The notes beneath the pieces were generated by a model that made no database searches, was not told the origin of the DNA, and saw only the letters and a list, made by a program, of their open reading frames with translations. The position numbers were made by a program, and so were the translations under genes. A stretch of DNA of 49,455 bases, from positions 110,001-159,455 of the forward strand of contig CAUYUJ010014546.1 in NCBI GenBank assembly GCA_963575745.1, read 5' to 3'. This DNA is from Prorocentrum cordatum (Eukaryota > Sar > Dinophyceae > Prorocentrales > Prorocentraceae). Below, piece by piece: positions 41,239 through 49,455 of the stretch (the first letter of the stretch is position 1; each line of letters opens with the position of its first letter).

Positions 41239-41883
41239 TCATACAAGTTTCTCCTGTGTGGTCTGAATGTCATTCTGGTTGCTTGACAGCAATGTCAGTA
41301 AGCGTTTTTGTGGGTTCCCTGTCGTAGCCATTTCCACCACTTGGTGTTTGTCGAGGAAGCCGACCGCGAACTTCAATTTGTCCACGTCGTCCCTGCAGTT
41401 GGGTTCGCTTTGGTACCTCTTGATGGTGGCTTCGAGGACCGATATGTCTACATAGTATGATCGTTCCTGTGACGGTAGCAATCTCGATCTCGGCCTCTGC
41501 GGAGGTGGGGGTGCTTGTGGTGGCGGAGGTTGCACGCTGTCTCGCGTGTCGATGGGTGGGTACTTCATGCAATGTCATTTGCCGTCGTAGAAGCACTTGT
41601 CGTTCTCGGAAAACAAGGCTCGCTCCCATCCCGTGACCAGTAGCACGTTGCCTGGGTCGTCCCACGTCGTCTCCTTGGTGTTCAAGCTGAAGTAGTACAC
41701 CTGGGCGTTCCACACGTCCTGCTCACCATTGTACTTATAGGCGACCCATGGACGTGGCAGGACAGTCAGTGATTTGGTGACGTAGGTAGCCCGTTGGGTA
41801 GTTTGGCTCTTTGCAGGGCTTGTGTCAGCGCGTGCTCGTCCCATGTGACGTATTCTAGTGGGTAGAAGGGTGGAGGTGGACAT
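41239..41883 (-). pseudogene. WW-domain ORF with in-frame TGA
   Basis: One frame, interrupted by a single TGA at 41575-41577. The first part contains a WW-domain-like segment ('PRPWVAYKYNGEQDVWN', 'VYYFSLNTKETTWDDP'), with the two Trp, the aromatic pair and the terminal Pro expected of a WW domain (Pro-rich ligand binding). A second, degenerate unit follows ('TGWERALFSENDKCFYDGK', then TGA). After the stop come a Pro-rich linker and a charged segment ('RSYYVDISVLEATIKRYQS', 'LKFAVGFLDKHQ'). An upstream frame (41766-42038) holds Pro-rich 'PPPTCPPPPFYPLEYVTWDE' and would join after a frameshift near 41830. Confidence 0.6.
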
Positions 41884-42074
41884 GTCGGTGGTGGAAAATT
41901 GTCAGTGTTGGGTGTCGTGTGCGTTTGGCTAGCTGTTATCACCCTGTTCGTCGTCTTCGGTAGGACGGTCACATGCTGGTGTGGTCTGTGTCGGTCTTGC
42001 TTGGACAGCTGCGTATTGAGCGTGTACTCCTTCCTCATCCTCCGCCTTCCTCCTCCTTCCTCCTTCTTCCTCCT

Positions 42075-42118
42075 CCTCCCTCCTCCTCCTCCTCCTCCTC
42101 CTCCTCCTCCTCCTTCTC
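42075..42118 (+). repeat. CTC microsatellite
   Basis: Short (CTC)n tract with TTC-rich shoulders from about 42040. Confidence 0.9.
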
Positions 42119-42360
42119 GTCCGCAGGCGGCAACGCCCAGCGGCGTGCGCGCCGTAGCCGATGCACGCCGACGACGTCGACGATATCGACGACGTGCGCG
42201 AGGGGCAACGATAGGGGCGGACTGCCATCAGGACGGAGGTGTTCGAGGCTGGAGGTTCCCGAGGTTTCGGAGGCTTTTTTCTCGGTTCTGCGCGGCTTTC
42301 CAGCACAACTGTGCCTCGCCGAGGGCGTTCCGGGGTTCTCCGCATGGACCCGAACGGCCG

Positions 42361-42443
42361 CTAGAGGCTCGATTTTAAATCGAGCCTCTAGGGGATCCTA
42401 GATTCTAGGATCCTAAATTCTAGGATCCTGAATTTTAGGATCC
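42361..42443. repeat. perfect palindrome plus three 15-bp hairpin units
   Basis: 42361-42391 is a perfect inverted repeat: 15-bp arms 'CTAGAGGCTCGATTT' around one base. It is followed (42393-42443) by three tandem 15-mers, 'GGATCCTAGATTCTA', 'GGATCCTAAATTCTA' and 'GGATCCTGAATTTTA', plus a closing GGATCC, each of which forms its own hairpin with the next GGATCC. Confidence 0.95.
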
Positions 42444-42586
42444 GAAAACCACGAGGGGACCAGCTCAGATGGGGGGAGGGGAACCTCGGCCTACCATCGG
42501 CGACACATCGCCGACGGATCGGCGAGAGGCCTCGGGTGGCGAATCCGCGCGCGCTCTGGGGAAGGCGGGGTATGAAGGGGGCCCCA

Positions 42587-42731
42587 GGACACACAAATAG
42601 ATACACACAAATAACAAGATTCCCCATCTTTTCCCATATTTCCTGGGGTTTTTGTCTTCCCCCCCACTTCCCATGTTTTCCCATCTTTTTGGGGGCTCGA
42701 CGACTAATTGTGTCTGTGTGCTTTGTTTCCC
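42587..42731. repeat. dispersed repeat C, copy 2
   Basis: Same orientation as copy 1 (9751-9887). It ends 'TTGTTTCCC' where copy 1 ends 'TTGTCCC'. CACACAAATA-rich on the left. Confidence 0.8.
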
Positions 42732-43205
42732 TCTTGAGGGTATCAGGACCCCGTCGACGGTCACTGGGCGATCGAGGGTCGATGCGTTCCCTCCTCAGCC
42801 TATCCACCCTAATGTTGCTCCTTCGGAGGCAAATCATGGGGGCCTCCCAAGTCATCTTCTTGGCTCTTGCGATTCGATGCGAGTCGACGCTACGTTGACG
42901 AGAATCGGCGCTGACCGACGTTAAGTCGGCGCTATCTCATCCATCACTGGACGCAAATCGGTGCTAGTGCCCTCTAACGACGACATTGCGAAGGTGCACA
43001 CGGCTATGATCTACTACCGAAATGGCCCCTGAGAATCCCGAAATCGGATCGGGTTGGGAACGGATCGGGTCGCCAGCGAGTCGCCCCGAGGCGGATCGCG
43101 AGGTCGCATCGCTGCGCCGACCGGCCCTGGCCAGTGCCAGCGGGCCGAACCGAATCGCCGCGGATCGGAATTGCGGCCCCGGCGGGCGAAACGAACCGAC
43201 TCCCA
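42732..43205. other. no gene seen
   Basis: GC-rich with 'CGGATCGGGT' and 'GTCGACGCTA..GTCGGCGCTA' short repetition (42880-42960 and 43040-43180). No motif recognised. Confidence 0.4.
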
Positions 43206-43543
43206 GACATGCGGTGTCCTGACTTTTTGAACGCGCGGCCCTCGAAAGTTCCGACCCTTCCCGCGGGACTTCTTCAGCCCAGGTGGCTTTTTGACGGTCC
43301 TGGGGCCTAGCGAGGGCCCCTGGAGGCCGAAAATGGCCAGACACCTTCCGTCGTGATTCCAAACGTGCGATGTCCTGATTTTCTTCAGTATGAGGTCCCC
43401 AGAAGTCCCGATCCCTTCCCCAGGACTGGCTTTTCATCCCGAGTCGTTGTTTGGCGGTCACAGGGCCCGGTGAGGGCCTGCAGAGGCCGAAAATGGTCCA
43501 ACACCTCACGTTGTGTTTCCTGTCCCGACGCGAGCACGTCTGG
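43206..43543 (+). repeat. dispersed repeat D, copies 3 and 4 in tandem
   Basis: Two adjacent copies (43206-43360 and 43365-43543). Each holds the 'GCGRTGTCCTGA', 'TCCCGATCCCTTCCCCAGG'-like, 'GAGGGCC' and 'GAGGCCGAAAATGG' landmarks. The second is followed within 7 bp by a family A element. Confidence 0.8.
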
Positions 43544-43549
43544 GCAGCT

Positions 43550-43690
43550 CCAGGCCTCACAGATGGGGTCCGAGCGGATGGGGTCGGAGGATCGCGCCAC
43601 ATCGCCGATGCACCGGCGTTGCATCGGCGATGCGTCGTCGACGCCAGCGATGCATCGTCGACGTCGACGTGAAGAAAATCGAGTCGAGAT
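43550..43690. repeat. TIR family A, copy 4 (truncated)
   Basis: The left arm 'CCAGGCCTCACAGATGGGG', 'TCGGAGGATCGCGCCACATC' and the palindromic core are present. The right arm is missing beyond 'GAAGAAAATCGAGTCGAGAT', where GC-rich unrelated sequence begins. Confidence 0.75.
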
Positions 43691-43907
43691 CGCAGGCGGC
43701 CTTGCCTGCCCCGTGGACGCCCGCGGCGCGCCGACGCTCCCGCCCGCGACAGCGGCCGCAGGCGGCCGCTTCGGCGGCGTGGCCCCGCGCGACATCCGCC
43801 AGGCGCCAGGCCGGCGCGCGCTCCTCGCGCCGCGCGCGAGCCCGCGGCGGCCGCTGCCCGCCCAGCCTCGAGCGGGCGAGGAAGGGCAGAAGAGAGCTCC
43901 TTCTGCT
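43691..43907. other. very GC-rich, possible coding segment, frame undecided
   Basis: About 75% GC with all minus frames open and Ala/Arg-rich, resembling the exons of the W-repeat gene in composition. No W-repeat could be read with confidence. Confidence 0.3.
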
Positions 43908-44188
43908 GTCGGGGACGCCTGCCCCGGGACGGCGGGGAAGTTTCTCGCCCCTGCGGTGGCACGCTGTGCACGGCATCCCCGACGAGCAGCAGCTATAATA
44001 CAGCCGCTTCTGGGTGTGCACGCAATCGCTCGGCAAGGCCTTCTTTGGTTCTACAGCTTCCGCGAGGAATTGCCGATCGCGCGCTCTTCTGCCCACGCGT
44101 CCCTCTTGATGCTCGGCTTCTCGCTCGCTCGCTCGGTGGCACGCTGGGGTAGGAAACCTCCCGGCCGCCCGGAGCAGGCGTCCCCGAC
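43908..44188. repeat. foldback element Z
   Basis: Inverted arms 43908-43952 and 44144-44188: 'GTCGGGGACGCCTGC' opposite 'GCAGGCGTCCCCGAC' perfectly, then diverging. 'GGTGGCACGCTG' appears in direct orientation inside both arms. Single copy in the window. Confidence 0.75.
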
Positions 44189-44383
44189 GGCGGAGCAGTC
44201 TATGCTGTACCGCTGCTCGTCCGCCGAAGCCTGCGTGCCCCCGCGCGGCATCCGCGCGGCACCCTGGGGGGGGTGGGGGGGGGTCCGCTTGGAGGCCCCG
44301 AGCGGCGGCGCGGCCTTGGGCCAAAGCGGCTACGGATCCGACGACGGCGACGAAGCTGGCGACGACGGCGCTGGCGCTGCCCA

Positions 44384-44641
44384 CACTGGCGGCCAGCGCC
44401 GGCGATGACGACGACGTGAACATCGTTTAACCGATCCCTATCCCCACGGGCGTGGCCTTGGCCCCACTGGCCGACCGATTTACCCCCCTTAATAGATGGG
44501 GATTAGGCTGTTTCCTTCGGGTTTCAAAAAGTATATCCCCCACTGGGTGGTGGGCTGGCGGGGATAGGAATGGGGATGCAGATAGGGATCGGTTAAACGA
44601 TACTGGCACTGGCGGCCAGCGACAGCGATGACGACGACAAG
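44384..44641 (+). repeat. TIR family E, copy 2, between 35-bp direct repeats
   Basis: Element body 44421-44605 with inverted ends 'CATCGTTTAACCGATCCCTA' and 'TAGGGATCGGTTAAACGATA'. It is flanked by direct repeats at 44384-44418 and 44607-44641 ('CACTGGCGGCCAGCG', then 'GCGATGACGACGAC'), 31 of 35 bases identical. After the right repeat a plus-strand frame reads 'KRPAPSELVRVQCALGVAAR' and onward to a TAG at 44821-44823. Before the left repeat the plus frame reads 'ATKLATTALALPTLAAS'. An exon interrupted by an introner is plausible, but I could not find splice sites that keep frame. Confidence 0.75.
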
Positions 44642-44823
44642 CGACCGGCGCCCAGCGAGCTCGTCAGAGTTCAGTGCGCTCTGGGGGTAGCTGCGAGGCA
44701 GAAGGCACCAACGGGTCCCGAATATCCTGGGCATCATGTTTTTTGCAACCGGCGATGTCGCCTCGTTTCGGGCCCTGGGGCCATCACAAATGAATGTGGT
44801 ATCAAGAAAGGAGCAAAAAGATA

Positions 44824-45605
44824 GGTATTAAGGCTCCGGCCGTGATTATTTTAGACTGTTTCTGCGTAGCGCCAGATCTCAAAGACTTTTTGACACCGCG
44901 ACGCCTTCTTGTCAGCAACTGCAATATTGACCAAAGTGACAGCAAGAACCTGACATTCCTCGTCCTCTTGTTCTTCGCGGGGTGCTTTGTCGTGAGGAAG
45001 GGACCGAGCTGTACGACCAACGCCTGGCAGTTCTTTGCCTTGGCAAGGCCTCCCCAGCTTCGCGACTCTGACACCCGTGCTGTAGAAATGGAAGTCGAAA
45101 CAAATACAGCGCGGGCGCGGCCGCAAGAAACCCTCGCAAGAAACCCAACCCTGAAAACCCGCGCGCGAGGTGCATCCGAGGGGAAACCCAGAGAACCCTG
45201 AACGCAGCAGATTCTTCAACGGCTGCGGGAAGTCACCGCGCAGCGCGCGGAGCGAAGAAACCCAGGATGCCCTGACGAAAAGCATATGGTTTCTTGATGC
45301 GCGCCCCCACTGTACACAAAACGAGCCGTTTGAGCGGTCGACCGCTGCGCAGCGGCGCTTCATCCGAACAGCCAATTCGGAATTGGGACGCGGGGGCTTG
45401 GAACACCTCGTGGGGGAGGACGACCTTCACCCCGCTTCCCTCGCAGAGAAGCAAAAAACATTGCCACCGGGATCCAGCCAAGGCCAGGCCATGGGCCCCG
45501 GGCACCACTCTGTCCTCGGCCGTTTTTTTGTTTGTTTTTTTTTGTTTTGTTTTGTTGTTTGCTTTCTGTTCTTTTCTCCTTCTTTCTTACAGTTAATATT
45601 AATAA
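44824..45605. other. no recognised gene
   Basis: Moderate GC. The plus frame 44794-45201 and the minus frame 44851-45375 overlap. The minus segment 'CQVLAVTLVNIAVADKKAS' (about 44900-44960) looks protein-like but has no recognised family. A T/TTTG-rich run occurs at 45520-45590. Confidence 0.35.
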
Positions 45606-45746
45606 ATCTGTATGTGTGTATGTATGTATGTATGCATGTATGTATGTATGTATGTATGTATGTATGTATGTATGTATGTATGTACGTATGCATGCATGCA
45701 TGCATGTATGTATGTATGTATGTATGTATGTATGTATGTATGTATG

Positions 45747-45776
<30 letters not shown>
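45606..45776 (+). repeat. TATG then TA microsatellite
   Basis: (TATG)n with GCATG variants from about 45612 to 45745, then a perfect (TA)n run. Met/Tyr/Val/Cys ORFs are artefacts. Confidence 0.97.
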
Positions 45777-45779
<3 letters not shown>

Positions 45780-46179
45780 GACCTGGGATACAAGTCACGC
45801 GCGCGGGCCACAGCGGAAGACTTCGAGGCCGAGGTCAGCGCGCACCTCCTCGTGGAGATCTAAAACTGGATGCGGCCCCGCACCCGTGGGCTCTGGCGGG
45901 GGGGCGGGCCGCGGCCCCGGCTCAGCCGAAAGGTCTGCGAACCGTTCCCCGTGCCGGCGGAAACAGTTCGTCGGTGGCACCGACCTCGTCGAGCTCTCTG
46001 TGGGCAGCGACCTCGGCTGCAGCAGTGACTCTCTTCCCGAGGCGCCAGAAGAAGCTGCTCGAGGGCTTGGCCCGTGCAAAGCCCATTTCGCATGGACGCG
46101 GTGAACGGGGCCGCGGGAGCAAACCGAAACAGCGCTGGCACAGCCCGAACATAGCACAACATCGTCGTCAAGATTAATC

Positions 46180-48720
46180 CCAGCCGCGGCCAAGGACTGG
46201 AATTCCCCAGCCTGTTGTTACTGAGGGTGCCAGGACCAAGCTGGTCGGTAACACCACCCTAAAGAAGAGCTGCAGTCCGAGATTTCGACGAGGGAGGGCG
46301 CAGGGCGCAACCAGCCCGACACAATTCCCCAATGGCCGCCATGAAACAGCTGCAACCGAGGAAAGCGTGCCCCGAAAAACAAAGATCCTCTGCCCCCGAT
46401 AACAGCGCACTTGTATATTTGAAGCCCGCCTCGACAACCTCCACGACAACGTGATTCATGCCTTTCTGCTTATCGGTCCAGGACGCGAAGTCTCTAGGGT
46501 GAGGGAAGGCCCCAATTATGAAGAGTATGAGATCCTGCGGACTCGACTGGAAGGCCTCAACCGCTAGCTGGATCGACGAATCATCCGCACATTCGCGCCT
46601 AGTGCTGTCGCAGGCCGAGCACTCCCAGATGCGGTGAAAGACCGGATCCTTCTTCTGGCGGCAGAGGGCGCATAACTCGCCGACGTGGTACCCCGCGCTG
46701 AAGCGCGGGCCTGAGTTCCGAGGGCGTTGTGAGCCAGTGACCTACTGCATCCCTTCTCGAACGCAGCGAGTCGTTTGGAGCGCAGAGCCGCCGCAATCAG
46801 ATCGACGCGCAGGCGGGTGGCGGCCTCGTCGGCCCGATCCGCCGAGGCTGCTAGGATCGTTGCAAGCCAGCTCGCCTCTCGCACAGAGTCGACTCCATGG
46901 CGTCCCTGAAATAACGCGAAGGGCAACCCGCTCCAGGCTGCGAAGAATACCGGCGCACAGCTAAGACTTCAAAGGGAGGCGGGCTTAACGCCGTGCGGAA
47001 CTGATCGTTGTTCTGCTCGTGCGTGAAAAAGAGCAGGCTTTTCATGTTCCAACCGACGCGGCACCATGGCGTCTGCATGGCCAGCATTGGGCGTGAATAA
47101 GCCTGCTGCCAGCAACTGGTTTCGCAGCTCGGCGGCGGAGATGAAGCCCCTCCGATGTAGCCATGCCCGCAACCTCGGACCCATAGATGTAGGCGCGGAG
47201 CGGGCCAATAACGAACGCCTAGAGCGCCTTCGTCCCCAAATGGCCCTTGAGGGCCTTGAGTCGTCGGGTATTTCCGTTGGGGGTCTCCTGCGGGCCCTTG
47301 AAGCCTTGGGCCCTCTTCGAAGCCCTGGCCCGCCCCCGAGTTGGCAGCAGATGGCCTCTGGCTGCAACATCTATCTCCGAAGCGAGCATCAATGGCCTTC
47401 CCCAAGGCTTGAAAGCACACTTCTCCAAAACAGCGTGGTTGCCCATCGCGGTGGTGATGGGGTGAATGAGGGTGGGGGTGGGGGTGGGTGGGGTGGGGTG
47501 GAGGCGTGGGGATGATCGAACCGATAACGAACCTCCAGGAACCGATGGCCGAGAGATTGGTGTCATCGATGTAGGGGCCGAAACATCTAGATTGACCCAG
47601 AGACGTAGTATCTTCGCTAACATAGGCCCAGGGCAGTCCGCGCCGCCGAGCTTGCGAGGGGCGCCATCGAATGCGTCGAAGGACTAGGCTCGGATCATGG
47701 TCATCGCGGCGCTGAAACCTGCGACAACTCAGCGGGCCAGCAGTCATGCTCGCAAGGGACAGATGACGCGACGGCTGGCAGACAGCGTTGCGCGCGTTCA
47801 TGAGCGCGAGCGGGGAATGATACTAAATCCCTCTCAGCCTAAAAAGGGTTTACACATATCTCCCCGCAGTGTTTTTGCAGATCTCAGAGCGCCAAGTCCG
47901 AATGCACACCGCGACGAACTCCCTGCTCCGATCTGGAACTCTGCCTCCAGGCGGTGTCCAGAGCCCCGTGGCGCTTGCAGGCAGACAACTAATAGTTGGA
48001 ATGATCACTTCCCCACTAATCGCAGAGCGGTCTCCTGGCCTTGTTCCAACTGCGGTCGGGCGATGGGGATGCGCCTATCGGGTCGTGTTCTCCCGTCGCC
48101 TTGCTGATGCGAGCAAGTAGCGCAACGCGAATCTGAGATGGTAGACCATTCGAATGTTCCATGATATCGGACAACCGTGGCAGCACTGCCAGACTCTCGT
48201 CGCTCAAGTGCTGCTGGTGCATGACGTGGGCCCCGTCGGCGGAGACCGCGCTTCGCTCGGGGTAAGGCCCGCCGAGATTGCGAACGCCCCCAAGCAAAAA
48301 TGCGCGGCGCGAAGGGGGGGGGCGTGAATCTGGACGATGGGGGGCGCCGTGGCCCTGGCGCGCCAAGGCCGGCTGCAACGACGGCCTCGCCGGTCGAGTA
48401 AGAGCTCTGGGGATCAGCAGCCACCGCCACCTCGGAAGACAGGGCGGTGGAGAGGGGTGCAAGTGTGGGGTCTTTGATCGCCGCGTGAGCGTTCCAGGCC
48501 CCCTGATTGAGCTTCGCAGCCAGGAGTGCGATTCCTGTTTGGCCGACTCCTCCTGGTGCTGAATGCATGCCAGCCGAAGGACCTCCTGTGCCTCGTCGAG
48601 GCTCCCCAGCCCCCCTCCGCGCACCCAGGAGCCGAACGCTCCTCGGACCAACCTCCGGGCGCCTCCTGCATCGCAGTTAGGTGCGCCTCTAAAGCCGCAA
48701 GGCCAGAGCAAACCCGCTCT
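46180..48720 (-). pseudogene. LINE-type (non-LTR) reverse transcriptase relic
   Basis: Pieces of one ORF in shifting frames. Near 48550-48640, 'LDEAQEVLRLACIQHQEES' resembles the region before the RT. At 48016-48200, 'LAVLPRLSDIMEHSNGLPSQ' and 'ALLARISKATGEHDPIG' match the RT motif that usually reads LIPK..GG.RPI. At 47562-47573 'YIDD' stands in 'CFGPYIDDTNL', the catalytic [YF]xDD. Near 47110-47230, 'AYIYGSEVAGM' and 'LHLRRRAAKP' match the thumb region. At 46612-46672 there is a CX2CX8HX4C zinc site ('CALCRQKKDPVFHRIWEC'). Several stops and frameshifts, plus a (GGGTG)n insertion at 47467-47505, show that it is dead. Confidence 0.65.
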
Positions 48721-48886
48721 CGAGCCACCAGGGGTCGGGGATCTTCTGACCCGGGTTAATCCAGACCCGGGTCAGCAGGAAACCAAAGACTGCAATGCAG
48801 GGACAAAAAAACTGCACCGCAGGCCTTCGCAGACCCGGGTCAGCCAATACGCGCGGCCGCCTCGCGGCCACGAGCGGCTCCCTAAC

Positions 48887-48951
48887 CGGGTCAGCCAGAG
48901 GGGGTCTTCGCAGGATCCTGCAGGATCTGGCGCCCTGGCTGACCCCCGTCT
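48887..48951. repeat. small inverted repeat
   Basis: 'GGGTCAGCCAG' and 'CTGGCTGACCC' face each other across about 43 bp containing 'CAGGATCCTGCAGGATCTG'. Further copies of 'ACCCGGGTCAGC' lie at 48764 and 48834, so this is a local repeat cluster. Confidence 0.7.
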
Positions 48952-49303
48952 GTATTGACCCCCGCCTCAAGGCTCACGAAAGGGCGCAGCGACGAAAGAC
49001 CCGGCCAAGATGACGTCCCCCATCGCTGACGCCCGACGTGTGGGCCACGGGCCTGGCGAGGACCACCGCCGCCCGGAAGCGGGCGGTGGCCGCGTGAGGA
49101 GCGCGCCGACGAGGGTGGCGAGCTTCTTCGGCATCCCTCGTGAGAGCAGACTGCCGCGCGACCTCGGGGCCCCTGCCCCGGGCTCCACGGTGCGGGGGGC
49201 TCGACCGCAAAGACTGCCTGCATCTCGTCCTCACGACGGCTGGCCCCCTGCTTCTCGTGGGCGCTGTGCTGAACACAATCCAAGTGCTCCCCGTTCCTAA
49301 CAG
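48952..49303. other. GC-rich, no assigned gene
   Basis: A minus frame at 48967-49188 reads 'GMPKKLATLVGALLTRPPPA' and looks protein-like, but frames overlap and there is no family assignment. Confidence 0.3.
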
Positions 49304-49455
49304 GAGGAGGAGGAGGAAGAGGAGGAGGAGGAGGAGGAGGAGGAGGAGGAGGAGAAGGGAGGAGGAGGAGGAGAAGGGAGGAGGAGGAGGAGGAGGGGGA
49401 GGAGGAGGAGGAGGAGGAGGAGGAGGAGGAGGAGGAGGAGGAGGAGGAGGAGGAG
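49304..49455 (+). repeat. GGA microsatellite running off the window
   Basis: (GGA)n with GAA and GGGA interruptions to the last base. Confidence 0.97.

Noticed and set aside
41318-41335. 'CTGTCGTAGCCATTTCCACC' resembling the spliced leader
   Set aside because: Matches only the middle of the leader and diverges at the conserved 3' end.
43557-44423. 288-codon minus-strand ORF
   Set aside because: It crosses foldback element Z and the family A element, so it cannot be one continuous gene.

Overview
The window is nuclear DNA from a eukaryote, most likely a dinoflagellate. The evidence is very high GC, abundant simple and tandem repeats, a Ty1/copia-type retroelement of the kind common in dinoflagellates, a LINE-like relic, and a gene whose exons join in frame only if GT, GC and GA 5' splice sites are used with AG|G 3' sites (a known dinoflagellate habit). 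One 100-N scaffold gap lies at 9356-9455. Nearly all apparent ORFs in purine/pyrimidine tracts and satellites are artefacts.

The main gene runs on the minus strand from about 36.9 kb down to 9.0 kb. I rebuilt ten exons by eye (36786-36890, 36287-36358, 29983-30084, 28916-29092, 28492-28740, 27843-27950, 27578-27621, 24753-25067, 9890-13553, 9023-9343). They total 5157 nt, stay in frame across all nine junctions and end at a TGA stop. The product (at least 1718 aa, 5' end probably incomplete) is an Ala/Arg/Glu-rich alpha-helical protein with about 25-30 LLxxCLxxW-type repeats. It resembles Sfi1-type centrin-binding proteins, though the spacing is longer. Several introns are flanked by short direct repeats of exon sequence and consist largely of terminal-inverted-repeat (TIR) elements, which is the signature of introner elements.

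By region: 0-8.7 kb holds diverged dispersed repeats, tandem repeats and microsatellites without a recognisable gene. 9.0-13.6 kb holds the two 3' exons. 13.9-15.4 kb and 25.6-27.5 kb hold two inverted copies of a satellite-bearing element (about 90-bp units between conserved ends). 15.4-23.9 kb holds a decayed copia retrotransposon (minus strand) with two LTRs, a primer-binding site, gag, pol pieces and a 2-kb minisatellite splitting the reverse transcriptase. 24.7-36.9 kb holds the upstream exons, with short TIR families in their introns. 37-39 kb holds tandem repeats. 39.1-42.0 kb holds a decayed WW-domain ORF and neighbouring minus-strand ORFs. 42.3-44.8 kb holds further palindromes and TIR elements. 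46.2-48.7 kb holds a LINE-type reverse transcriptase relic. A GGA tract runs off the right end.

The most unusual signals are (i) introns made of TIR elements with direct repeats at the splice junctions, (ii) at least four short TIR repeat families with two or more copies each inside 50 kb, and (iii) a repeated hairpin with mostly GNRA-type tetraloops in the sense RNA of the copia element, plus a twin hairpin in its LTRs that shows a compensatory base-pair change. All assignments were made by eye without database searches.
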